A DNA stretch of 64,000 nucleotides from Thalassotalea sp. LPB0316 (GTDB lineage: Bacteria; Pseudomonadota; Gammaproteobacteria; Enterobacterales; Alteromonadaceae), in contig NZ_CP062946.1 in the NCBI RefSeq assembly GCF_014898095.1, forward strand, positions 3,162,001 through 3,226,000, written 5' to 3'. The notes under the pieces are model-generated. The model did no database searches, had not been told where the DNA came from, and saw only the letters and a program-made list of their open reading frames with translations. Shown here in pieces: positions 54,696-62,063 of the stretch (within the stretch, counting starts at the first letter, position 1; every line of letters starts with the position of its first letter). The position numbers were made by a program, and so were the translations under genes.

Positions 54696-55685
54696 TTAAC
54701 TTTCTCGAGAAGCTGCTTGCTTCAAGTCCTTAACGGTCAAAAATTCCTGACTACGTAGGATCATCCTTTTTACTGCTCTACGAACAATACGTTCAATATC
54801 AGCGCCACTCTTTGTAGAAAATATCCCGAGGATAGATTTATCATCTAACTCAAATTGGCGACGTACACCACGCAATTTGAGTGAAAGAATTTGTTGTATT
54901 TGCAGCTCATCAGGTAATGGGAAGTCAATTTTTTCATCGAAGCGTCGCCAGATAGCACTGTCTAAAATGTGCTCATGGTTTGTAGCTGCTAAAATTAGAC
55001 TCTTCCCTTGATAAGCGTCCATCATCTGAAGCACTGCGTTAACGACGCGGCGTAACTCGCCATGTTCGCCTGAGTCAGAACGTTCTTTGCCTATGGCGTC
55101 AAATTCATCAAATAAAACCACCATAGAATGTTCAGCAACAAAATCAAAAACTTTGCGAAGATTCGCGGCTGTTTCACCCAAAAAAGAAGATACCAACGCA
55201 TCGAGACGAACAATTGCAAGAGGTAAATCAAGCTCAAAAGCAATTACCTCAGCTGCTAAGGTTTTCCCGCAACCCGGAGGACCATGAAAAATAATTTTTC
55301 CAGACGGCTTCATTCCAAAACTTCTCAGCACATCGACACGGCGGTGTTCCTCAAGAAGTTCCTCGATGGGTGCGATACTAGATTCAGGTAAAACCATTTC
55401 TTCTATTGGTCGCTGAGCTTGTCGAACATCTAATAGTGGTAGTCCTCGCTCTTTATCTACAGGAGGAGTAGGCAAAGTGTTACGTCCATTTTGTTTAAGC
55501 GGTCTTAAATGCTCACCATACAATATCTGCTCAAGATCATTTGCAAGAAGGTGATGTTGCTTTTGACGCTCATCTTGAATAACAGCTTCTGAAGCAAGCC
55601 GAAAGGCCTCGGAATCACCAATGGTTCCAGCCCTAATCAACTGTCTCAGTATTTTACCGTTAGCCACTATTATTCCCCTTTGCAC
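54696..55685 (-). CDS. ietA: IetA-like AAA ATPase
   Basis: AAA+ partner of the subtilase. The 329-residue protein has a helical N-terminal region (1-100), Walker A FHGPPGCGKTLAAE (about 133-146), Walker B VVLFDEFDAIGKER (about 190-203), a sensor-1-like ILAATNH and arginine finger RRFDEK. It resembles FtsH/spastin-type AAA domains without a protease of its own. It precedes ietS by 15 bases; the two are translated in order from one promoter upstream of 55685. Confidence 0.86.
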   Translation of the reverse strand: MQRGIIVANGKILRQLIRAGTIGDSEAFRLASEAVIQDERQKQHHLLANDLEQILYGEHLRPLKQNGRNTLPTPPVDKERGLPLLDVRQAQRPIEEMVLPESSIAPIEELLEEHRRVDVLRSFGMKPSGKIIFHGPPGCGKTLAAEVIAFELDLPLAIVRLDALVSSFLGETAANLRKVFDFVAEHSMVVLFDEFDAIGKERSDSGEHGELRRVVNAVLQMMDAYQGKSLILAATNHEHILDSAIWRRFDEKIDFPLPDELQIQQILSLKLRGVRRQFELDDKSILGIFSTKSGADIERIVRRAVKRMILRSQEFLTVKDLKQAASRES

Positions 55686-55777
55686 TGTTCATTTATAATC
55701 GAATTACTCAGTCTTTTGTCGTATTAAATACTAATTATTTCATCATATTAATAACGATTTAAAATAATCAGACGTAA

Positions 55778-55957
55778 CTACTTAGTATTATCTGAGGCTA
55801 TGATGGGGCTTAGCCCATTCGATTTTGCATAATCCAAAATTAGTATTTCTATCATAGATGCTTGAGAGCGATGTTCTTTTTCCGCTGCTGCTTTTAGCAA
55901 CAGCTTGATTTCTTTAGATGTTCGTATTGACAAAGTCTCTTCTTTTGAACGCGACAC
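55778..55957 (-). CDS. Small ribbon-helix-helix-like protein
   Basis: A 59-residue product SRSKEETLSIRTSKEIKLLL followed by KAAAEKEHRSQASMIEILIL looks like a ribbon-helix-helix DNA-binding or antitoxin-type domain (strand ETLSIRTS then two helices). The start is a GTG at 55957 with GGAGAA five bases upstream; the longer frame from 56044 has no RBS. It lies just upstream of ietAS in the same direction, about 90 bases away, so it may regulate that operon. Confidence 0.65.
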   Translation of the reverse strand: MSRSKEETLSIRTSKEIKLLLKAAAEKEHRSQASMIEILILDYAKSNGLSPIIASDNTK

Positions 55958-56098
55958 TATGCTTCTCCATGATAAATAAGCAATACAATGTACTGCATTA
56001 TGCGTACATTGTATACTGTTTATTGAACTCATTACGGATAGCATGGATAGCGATATAGAGCCCCTTCGAGAGGGGCTGGTTGATGGGAGCCTAGTTGG

Positions 56099-56701
56099 CT
56101 AGTTGGCGGGGGTATCTGTTTCCTCTTCAGTGATATCGTGATCGGTTGAAGGCACCGCTTGTTCAACTTCTGCTTCTTTACCCTTAGCTTGAGCTGATTT
56201 TCGGGCTCGAATTTCTATATCAATAATGCGCCGAGCCAGTTTGATAATGCGCTGTTGCCATGCGTAGTTGCCATCAACACGTTGCTTATTGCTAAGCACG
56301 CTAGACAACCAGAGAGTGTCCATTGAGATCATCAACGCATCGAGTTTGCGCACTAAGCCGACAAACTGGCCAACCTGTGGCGAGCTTATTTTTGCGTTGA
56401 AGGTTATCGGATCGGTGTAGTCAGGTACTTCATCGATGCCGTTGGACTCCATCAGTTTGTCCAAACGAACTTGTTCGTTGTCTACCGCCTTCGCGCAATC
56501 CTCGATCAGCTGGCTAATGATCTGTTCCACTTCATCAATTTCGTTCTCATCGCCAATGATGCGTAGGATGACATCGATTCCGTAGAGCGCACTGACCGTC
56601 CGTCTAAAAACACGGTCAACGACACGTTGCGCCTGTAAGCTATTAATTGTGAATGATTGTTCAAAGATGGGTTTAGAGTAATTGGGTTTTGCTTGGGCCA
56701 T
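56099..56701 (-). CDS. Conserved ICE protein of the s063 type (DUF1845/AcaB-like)
   Basis: A 200-residue soluble helical protein, found in this position (right boundary of the traN hotspot) in SXT/R391 elements as s063. It resembles the integrating-element family DUF1845 (RRTVSALYGIDVILRIIGDE; LDALMISMDTLWLSSVLSNK), some members of which in IncC plasmids act as regulators (AcaB). The C-terminus is acidic and disordered. It is transcribed away from the ssb operon. Confidence 0.65.
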   Translation of the reverse strand: MAQAKPNYSKPIFEQSFTINSLQAQRVVDRVFRRTVSALYGIDVILRIIGDENEIDEVEQIISQLIEDCAKAVDNEQVRLDKLMESNGIDEVPDYTDPITFNAKISSPQVGQFVGLVRKLDALMISMDTLWLSSVLSNKQRVDGNYAWQQRIIKLARRIIDIEIRARKSAQAKGKEAEVEQAVPSTDHDITEEETDTPAN

Positions 56702-57004
56702 AAGTTTGCTCCTGATATGACAATAATCAGTCCCTAGCCTAATCCTCTGTGAGGTAATGGCCTTTCAGCTAGGTGGAAGAATTGAGCATCTTTCTAACTA
56801 TCCTGTCTGGATAAGACGGTTACACTGACTATCAAATATTGCTGATCTGTTTCAGTGATATCTGCGCCTGAGAGCATGAGCTCAAAGGAAGCCCGCCGCT
56901 GAGTTTTCTCAGTGGTACTAAGAGGTAGCTAGCCTCCTTAAACAAATAGCCTGCATGTTTTTACATGCTCAACCATGCGTTCCTTGCGGTTCGCCTTTTC
57001 ACCA
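56702..57004. other. Divergent regulatory region upstream of the ssb operon
   Basis: No gene. It contains short hairpins including GCATGT-TTTT-ACATGC near 56952-56967 and CTGAG-TTTT-CTCAG near 56911-56924, then runs into the first two-hairpin leader. Promoters for both the s063-like gene and the ssb operon should lie here. Confidence 0.5.
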
Positions 57005-57067
57005 CCCAACTGGGGGAGTTTTCCCCAGTTGGGGGTGACTCCTTCACAACCAAATTAAGGAGTCACC
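57005..57067 (+). promoter_or_regulatory. Two-hairpin leader A (before the 108-residue gene)
   Basis: Hairpin 1: CCCAACTGGGG pairs perfectly with CCCCAGTTGGG (11 bp). Hairpin 2: GGTGACTCCTT (57034-57044) pairs perfectly with AAGGAGTCACC (57057-57067), 11 bp; the latter contains the ribosome binding site and ends one base before the ATG. Confidence 0.8.
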
Positions 57068-57068
57068 A

Positions 57069-57395
57069 ATGGAATATATCTTCGGATTTATTATCCAAAT
57101 CGCAGGCATTATGTTGCTTGCAAAACTGAGCTGGTCGCTTTTGCGATTGCTTGCTCGTCAAAGCGTGCGCCCGTTTCGATTTGTACTTACTCAAATCAAG
57201 CGATTGCTCACACCAACACCAAAACGTCGTCCAATGGCAGTGCCTAAAGCTCCTGGTATGCCCCGTTTGACATCTGCGTTTTACAAAGAGCCACATCAGT
57301 ACGACATGGCTTTACTCGAAATACCAACCTATCTGCGTCGTCAGTCTTCTTTGCCCAGCCGGGTAGAAGCGACTGTGTGCACAGAGTTCAACTAA
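57069..57395 (+). CDS. Unknown small membrane protein ahead of ssb
   Basis: A 108-residue product with one N-terminal membrane helix (IFGFIIQIAGIMLLAKLSWS, residues about 4-23), a basic amphipathic stretch (RLLARQSVRPFRF) and a Pro-rich, positively charged part. I do not recognise it. It starts the ssb-bet-exo transcript and is followed by ssb after 15 bases. Confidence 0.65.
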   Translation: MEYIFGFIIQIAGIMLLAKLSWSLLRLLARQSVRPFRFVLTQIKRLLTPTPKRRPMAVPKAPGMPRLTSAFYKEPHQYDMALLEIPTYLRRQSSLPSRVEATVCTEFN

Positions 57396-57410
57396 GACGA
57401 GGAAAACATC

Positions 57411-57830
57411 ATGAAAAACCAAGTAACACTCATAGGCTACGTTGGCTCTGAGCCAGAGACGCGAGCCTATCCATCAGGTGATTTGGTGACCAGCATTTCG
57501 CTGGCCACTTCTGAGAAATGGCGCGACCGTCAATCCAATGAGCTCAAAGAGCATACGGAATGGCATCGGGTCGTTTTTCGAGATCGTGGTGGATTTAAGT
57601 TAGGGCTAAGAGCAAAAGATTTGATCCAAAAAGGAGCGAAGCTTTTTGTTCAAGGGCCTCAGCGCACGCGCTCATGGGAGAAAGATGGTATTAAGCATCG
57701 ATTGACCGAAGTGGACGCGGACGAGTTTCTGCTTCTTGATAGTGTGAACAAAGCATCTGAGCCATCACCGGCGGATGATGCGAGCTCCCAAGCTAATTGG
57801 GCACAAACATATCCTGAACCAGATTTTTAA
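57411..57830 (+). CDS. ssb: Single-strand DNA-binding protein
   Basis: OB-fold SSB of 139 residues: NQVTLIGYVGSEPETRAYPS, SISLATSEKWRDRQSNELKE and HTEWHRVVFRDR are the standard SSB segments. The C-terminal tail ends WAQTYPEPDF, lacking the usual acidic DDDIPF, so its protein-binding tail may differ from host SSB. It works with Bet and Exo in the ICE recombination module. Confidence 0.95.
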   Translation: MKNQVTLIGYVGSEPETRAYPSGDLVTSISLATSEKWRDRQSNELKEHTEWHRVVFRDRGGFKLGLRAKDLIQKGAKLFVQGPQRTRSWEKDGIKHRLTEVDADEFLLLDSVNKASEPSPADDASSQANWAQTYPEPDF

Positions 57831-57849
57831 CCGAGCAAAAACGCTTTAA

Positions 57850-57905
57850 CCCAGCCGGGAGTACTTTCCCGTCAGGGGCAGACTCCCACTTTGATTGTCG
57901 GAGTC
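57850..57905 (+). promoter_or_regulatory. Two-hairpin leader B (before bet)
   Basis: Hairpin 1: CCCAGCCGGGA with TTCCCGTCAGGG (9 of 11 pairs). Hairpin 2: GACTCC (57881-57886) with GGAGTC (57900-57905), the RBS arm, ending four bases before the Bet ATG. Confidence 0.72.
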
Positions 57906-57909
57906 CACA

Positions 57910-58728
57910 ATGGAAAAACCAAAGCTAATTCAACGCTTTGCTGAGCGCTTTAGTGTCGATCCAAACAAACTGTTCGATACCCTAAAAGCAACAGCATTCA
58001 AGCAACGTGACGGTAGTGCACCGACCAATGAGCAGATGATGGCGCTCTTGGTGGTTGCAGATCAGTACGGCTTGAACCCTTTCACCAAAGAGATTTTTGC
58101 GTTCCCTGATAAACAAGCTGGGATTATTCCAGTGGTAGGTGTCGATGGATGGTCTCGCATCATTAATCAACACGACCAGTTTGATGGCATGGAGTTTAAG
58201 ACTTCAGAAAACAAAGTCTCCCTGGATGGCGCGAAAGAATGCCCGGAATGGATGGAATGCATCATCTACCGGCGCGACCGTTCGCACCCGGTCAAAATCA
58301 CTGAGTATCTGGATGAAGTCTATCGACCACCTTTTGAAGGCAACGGCAAAAATGGCCCTTACCGTGTAGATGGTCCATGGCAGACGCACACTAAGCGAAT
58401 GCTAAGACATAAATCCATGATCCAGTGTTCCCGCATTGCGTTTGGCTTTGTGGGAATTTTCGATCAAGACGAAGCAGAGCGAATTATCGAGGGCCAAGCA
58501 ACACACGTTGTTGAGCCATCGGTGATTCCACCCGAGCAAGTTGATGATCGAACCCGAGGGCTTGTTTACAAGCTTATCGAGCGGGCGGAAGCTTCAAACG
58601 CTTGGAATAGTGCATTGGAATATGCCAATGAACATTTTCAAGGTGTTGAGCTGACGTTTGCGAAACAAGAAATCTTTAATGCACAGCAACAAGCAGCCAA
58701 AGCGCTCACACAGCCTTTAGCTTCTTAG
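57910..58728 (+). CDS. bet: Single-strand annealing protein Bet (RecT family)
   Basis: Anneals complementary single strands; with Exo it lets SXT-type ICEs recombine with each other into hybrids. The 272-residue protein has the RecT/Bet core (GLNPFTKEIFAFPDKQAG, then IIPVVGVDGWSRII, residues about 58-90). I start at the ATG 57910, the family length, not the TTG at 57895. Preceded by its own two-hairpin leader. Confidence 0.95.
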   Translation: MEKPKLIQRFAERFSVDPNKLFDTLKATAFKQRDGSAPTNEQMMALLVVADQYGLNPFTKEIFAFPDKQAGIIPVVGVDGWSRIINQHDQFDGMEFKTSENKVSLDGAKECPEWMECIIYRRDRSHPVKITEYLDEVYRPPFEGNGKNGPYRVDGPWQTHTKRMLRHKSMIQCSRIAFGFVGIFDQDEAERIIEGQATHVVEPSVIPPEQVDDRTRGLVYKLIERAEASNAWNSALEYANEHFQGVELTFAKQEIFNAQQQAAKALTQPLAS

Positions 58729-58750
58729 CGCCACGCATTCATTTTACTAA

Positions 58751-58809
58751 CCCTGGCGGGATTATTCTCCCGTCAGGGGGAAGGTCTCGTCTTTTTTTGG
58801 AGATCTTCC
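58751..58809 (+). promoter_or_regulatory. Two-hairpin leader C (before the 47-residue gene)
   Basis: Hairpin 1: CCCTGGCGGGA with TCCCGTCAGGG (11 pairs, one G-U). Hairpin 2: GGAAGGTCTC (58779-58788) with GAGATCTTCC (58800-58809), 10 pairs with one G-U, ending immediately before the ATG. Confidence 0.78.
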
Positions 58810-58953
58810 ATGACTAAATCAGCCTCACTTTTTCGCTTGGTATTGGTTGTTGCCCTTGTCTTAGGTTCGATTCAAGCCGGTAAAGCGGCAATTGATTCGG
58901 TTCAAGCAAGTGTTGTTCAGCACCAAACAGCGTTAGCACAAGCTGCAAAGTAA
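58810..58953 (+). CDS. 47-residue hydrophobic peptide between bet and exo
   Basis: Reading gives MTKSASLFRLVLVVALVLGS followed by IQAGKAAIDSVQASVVQHQT and ALAQAAK: a signal-anchor-like helix (residues about 7-22) and a short polar tail rich in Ala and Gln. No family is known to me. A dedicated leader of the shared type argues that it is a real gene despite its size. It may be a small membrane or secreted factor. Confidence 0.65.
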   Translation: MTKSASLFRLVLVVALVLGSIQAGKAAIDSVQASVVQHQTALAQAAK

Positions 58954-58961
58954 CCACTTAA

Positions 58962-59010
58962 CCCTGAAGGGGAGTTCTCTCCTTCGGGGGAGTCTCCCCT
59001 CAAAGGAGGC
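58962..59010 (+). promoter_or_regulatory. Two-hairpin leader D (before exo)
   Basis: Hairpin 1: CCCTGAAGGGGA with TCTCCTTCGGGG (12 pairs counting G-U). Hairpin 2: GTCTCC (58992-58997) with GGAGGC (59005-59010), one U-G, containing the RBS, three bases before the ATG. Confidence 0.72.
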
Positions 59011-59013
59011 AAT

Positions 59014-60030
59014 ATGAAGGTTATCGACCTATCACAACGTACTCCTGCATGGCACCAGTGGCGCATTGCAGGGGTTACGGCATCTGAAGCCCCAATTATT
59101 ATGGGGCGTTCACCCTACAAAACACCTTGGCGATTATGGGCAGAAAAAACCGGATTCGTATTACCGGAAGACCTGTCGAATAATCCAAATGTGCTTCGCG
59201 GTATAAGGTTGGAGCCTCAAGCAAGGCGAGCATTTGAGAATGCGCATAATGACTTTCTTCTGCCGTTATGTGCAGAAGCCGATCATAACGCAATCTTTCG
59301 AGCCAGCTTTGATGGCATCAACGATGCGGGCGAACCCGTTGAACTGAAATGTCCTTGCCAGTCAGTTTTTGAGGATGTGCAATCTCACCGAGAACAAAGC
59401 GAGGCGTACCAGTTGTATTGGGTGCAAGTACAGCATCAAATACTGGTCGCCAATAGCACGCGAGGTTGGTTGGTTTTCTATTTTGAGGATCAACTGATTG
59501 AGTTTGAAATACAACGAGACGCGGCGTTCTTAACTGAGTTGCAAGAAACAGCGCTTCAGTTTTGGGAGTTAGTACAGACCAAAAAAGAACCGTCAAAATG
59601 CCCTGAGCAAGATTGTTTTGTTCCCAAGGGTGAAGCCCAATACCGTTGGACATCGCTGTCTCGACAGTATTGCTCAGCACATGCCGAAGTGGTCCGACTG
59701 GAAAATCACATTAAATCTTTGAAAGAGGAAATGCGAGACGCCCAGTCAAAATTGGTCGCCATGATGGGTAACTACGCTCATGCCGACTATGCTGGGGTCA
59801 AACTCAGCCGCTACATGATGGCGGGCACGGTGGACTATAAGCAATTGGCCACCGATAAGTTAGGCGAGCTGGATGAACAGGTTTTAGCCGCTTACCGAAA
59901 AGCGCCACAAGAGCGGTTGCGCATTAGCACCAATAAGCCAGAGCAGCCCGTTGAAACACCAATCAAAATCAGTCTTGAGCAAGATAACTTGGTTCTGCCA
60001 GGTGACTCACCGAGCTCATTTTATTTTTAA
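59014..60030 (+). CDS. exo: Lambda-type exonuclease Exo (YqaJ family)
   Basis: 5'-3' double-strand exonuclease that makes the 3' overhangs Bet anneals. The 338-residue protein has the YqaJ motifs GVTASEAPIIMGRSPYKTPW (residues about 20-39), RGIRLEPQARRAFE, and the catalytic FRASFDGIN and VELKCPC (Asp near 96; Glu-Lys near 108-110). Last residues SSFYF resemble the tails of two other proteins downstream. A terminator follows. Confidence 0.93.
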   Translation: MKVIDLSQRTPAWHQWRIAGVTASEAPIIMGRSPYKTPWRLWAEKTGFVLPEDLSNNPNVLRGIRLEPQARRAFENAHNDFLLPLCAEADHNAIFRASFDGINDAGEPVELKCPCQSVFEDVQSHREQSEAYQLYWVQVQHQILVANSTRGWLVFYFEDQLIEFEIQRDAAFLTELQETALQFWELVQTKKEPSKCPEQDCFVPKGEAQYRWTSLSRQYCSAHAEVVRLENHIKSLKEEMRDAQSKLVAMMGNYAHADYAGVKLSRYMMAGTVDYKQLATDKLGELDEQVLAAYRKAPQERLRISTNKPEQPVETPIKISLEQDNLVLPGDSPSSFYF

Positions 60031-60039
60031 CGTTCACTT

Positions 60040-60062
60040 GGAGCCGATTTCGGCTCCTTTCT
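60040..60062 (+). terminator. Terminator after exo
   Basis: GGAGCCG and CGGCTCC form a perfect 7-bp stem with an ATTT loop and a TTTCTC tail. It separates the ssb-bet-exo transcript from the cobS group. Confidence 0.7.
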
Positions 60063-60177
60063 CATGCGCTTACATCGAGTGCATCAGAAAGCAGTTTCAC
60101 TCGTAGCCAATGCTGGGTACGAATGATAGAGCGAGCTGAACTCTTACATACACAGCCATACCACAATCAACACACCA

Positions 60178-60240
60178 CCCGACGGGGACTTCATTCCCTG
60201 TTGGGCATGGTGCCTCGTCAAAACAGATGAGGTTTACCAT
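60178..60240 (+). promoter_or_regulatory. Two-hairpin leader E (before cobS)
   Basis: Hairpin 1: CCCGACGGGGA with TTCCCTGTTGGG (11 pairs, two G-U). Hairpin 2: ATGGT (60207-60211) plus CCTC (60213-60216) with GAGG (60229-60232) plus ACCAT (60236-60240), covering both the RBS and part of the start codon. Confidence 0.72.
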
Positions 60241-61198
60241 GACTGAACAATCTCCATTTTTGGTTCAAGTGAATCAAGCGTTTAATGTCCCGGCTCCTGA
60301 TGCTTTCGTTCTGGAAGGATTTAGTGCCGACACTACCCATCCAAACATTCCCGTTCGCAAGGACGAGTATGTTTTTAGAAAAGAAGACTTACGTGACGTA
60401 TTGGCGTTTTTGTCTAACCCAGACGGTGACGGTTTGTATATTACAGGCCCCACTGGATGCGGTAAGACCTCGCTAATTTGCCAAGTTGCTTCTCGATTGA
60501 ATTGGCCTGTTCAGCAAATTACTGCGCACGGTCGATTGGAGTTGTCCGATCTTATCGGTCACCACACGCTGGTTAATGGCAACATGACCTTTGTGTATGG
60601 ACCGCTGGCACTGGCTGTAAAGCATGGCCATTTGCTGATCATTAATGAAATGGATCTTGCTGAGCCTGCTGAACTGGCTGGGCTCAATGACATTTTGGAA
60701 GGTGCCCCGTTGGTCATCGCACAAAATGGCGGTGAGATCATCATGCCACATAACAAGTTTCGTTTTATCGCAACCGGCAACAGTGCGGGCAGCGGTGATC
60801 AAACGGGCTTGTATCAAGGCGTGCTTCAACAGAATTTGGCTTTCCTTGATCGCTTTAGAATCATTGAAGCGACCTATGCAGAGCCATCTGTAGAGGAAGC
60901 CATTCTGGAGAACGTTACGCCGGGCTTGCCAGAAGTCTTTCGCCAAAAAATGGTGAAGGTGGCTGGTGACATTCGTCGTCTTTTTATTGGGGGCGCGGAT
61001 GGCGGTGCGGAGCTTAGTATCACCATGTCCACTCGGACCTTGGTGCGCTGGGCAAAGTTAACACTTGCTTTTAAAGGTGCTCCTAACGCAGTGGAGTATG
61101 CACTGGTTCGGTCTTTGACGGCTCGTGCTGAGTTGGAGCAACGAGAAGCCATTCACCGTATTGCCGCTGATGTATTCGGTGATCACTGGGAGGATTGA
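60239..61198 (+). CDS. cobS: CobS/MoxR-type AAA ATPase
   Basis: AAA+ ATPase of the MoxR/CobS clade, annotated cobS in SXT; no cobalamin role is expected. The 319-residue protein has Walker A YITGPTGCGKTSL (about 77-89), Walker B LLIINEMDLAEP (about 135) and the MoxR/CobS segment EGAPLVIAQNGGEII followed by FRFIATGNSAGSGD. Such ATPases act with a VWA protein, here the CobT-like gene 2.4 kb downstream. The ATG 60239 is chosen over 60227, which lies in the hairpin loop and RBS arm. Confidence 0.9.
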   Translation: MTEQSPFLVQVNQAFNVPAPDAFVLEGFSADTTHPNIPVRKDEYVFRKEDLRDVLAFLSNPDGDGLYITGPTGCGKTSLICQVASRLNWPVQQITAHGRLELSDLIGHHTLVNGNMTFVYGPLALAVKHGHLLIINEMDLAEPAELAGLNDILEGAPLVIAQNGGEIIMPHNKFRFIATGNSAGSGDQTGLYQGVLQQNLAFLDRFRIIEATYAEPSVEEAILENVTPGLPEVFRQKMVKVAGDIRRLFIGGADGGAELSITMSTRTLVRWAKLTLAFKGAPNAVEYALVRSLTARAELEQREAIHRIAADVFGDHWED

Positions 61199-61200
61199 TG

Positions 61201-61965
61201 ATGGAAAAGTGCTTTGCTCTTTACCGTTACAGTCATTCTGATGGGACAGCCAAAGAATGGGCCATTTATGTTGGATCAGATAACCAGGAGATTGAAGTTC
61301 GGTTTGGAAAAGCCGGTCAATTGTCGCAGCAGCGATTGATTGACTCGACTGATCCTAACGCTGAAGCAGACCGACGAATCAATGAGAAAATCAACAAGGG
61401 TTATCGATTTGTTGGACAAGTCGGCATTGATCATCAAGGGCGGCCATTTGAACTCTCAAATGCGCTTGATAGCGTAGCGTGCGCCAATAACGTCAGTTGG
61501 GAGTTTCGTACTCGCAAGGACGTCAATGGCCAAATCTCGCTGGCGCAAAAAGCGTTGTTCGATATGGCAAAGCTGCTTGAAGCCTATGGCTTGGCTGTTA
61601 TTGATGATAACCAGGTCAGGATTGGAGAATGGTCATTAGGGTTTTGCAAAAGCGGATTACCTAGTACCAATCAAATCAGCATGGTGTCAGGTGAAGGCGC
61701 TGGCATTGTTAACACGGATGATGGCCCGTGGCCATTGTTGCTGTTGCTGGCTTTTAAGCGTCAATTACCACCTCTGTGTTCGCTCACAGTAGCGAGTCCT
61801 GAAGGGATAGAAGTATCCGACCAACTGAAGTTGGAAAAAGATGTATTGCGGTTGCTAGGCAGTGATTTAGAGCGGGTTCGCCCGATAGCTGAAGCACTGG
61901 ACTTAATGCCTGCGAAAATCGATCTCAACCAATCGTCGCCTGATTCGCAAAATTACTATTTCTGA
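61201..61965 (+). CDS. WGR-domain-like protein
   Basis: A 254-residue protein whose first 80 residues resemble a WGR domain (FALYRYSHSDGTAKEWAIYV, then EVRFGKAGQLSQQRLID), a fold that in PARPs and MolR-type proteins binds nucleic acid. The remainder (GQISLAQKALFDMAKLLEAY, LKLEKDVLRLLGSDLERVR) is helical. It ends SQNYYF. It overlaps the end of cobS (TGATGATG), so translational coupling replaces the leader found at other genes here. The family is not established. Confidence 0.65.
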   Translation: MEKCFALYRYSHSDGTAKEWAIYVGSDNQEIEVRFGKAGQLSQQRLIDSTDPNAEADRRINEKINKGYRFVGQVGIDHQGRPFELSNALDSVACANNVSWEFRTRKDVNGQISLAQKALFDMAKLLEAYGLAVIDDNQVRIGEWSLGFCKSGLPSTNQISMVSGEGAGIVNTDDGPWPLLLLLAFKRQLPPLCSLTVASPEGIEVSDQLKLEKDVLRLLGSDLERVRPIAEALDLMPAKIDLNQSSPDSQNYYF

Positions 61966-62000
61966 TAGTGGTGTTGCCATTAGCGCGTCAATTACTACCA

Positions 62001-62062
62001 CCCAAACGGGGGCCATTGCTCCTGTTGGGAGTGGTGCGTCCCCATCTCGCATGAGGATGCAC
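62001..62062 (+). promoter_or_regulatory. Two-hairpin leader F (before the DUF3150 gene)
   Basis: Hairpin 1: CCCAA(A)CGGGGG with CTCCTGTTGGG (11 pairs, one bulge). Hairpin 2: GTGCGTCC (62034-62041) with GGATGCAC (62055-62062), eight pairs with one G-U; the 3' arm includes the RBS and ends one base before the ATG. Confidence 0.75.
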
Positions 62063-62063
62063 T

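Noticed and set aside
60239..61198. Cobalamin biosynthesis (cobalt chelatase CobS)
   Set aside because: No cobalamin genes nearby; the name reflects family likeness of MoxR/CobS ATPases only.
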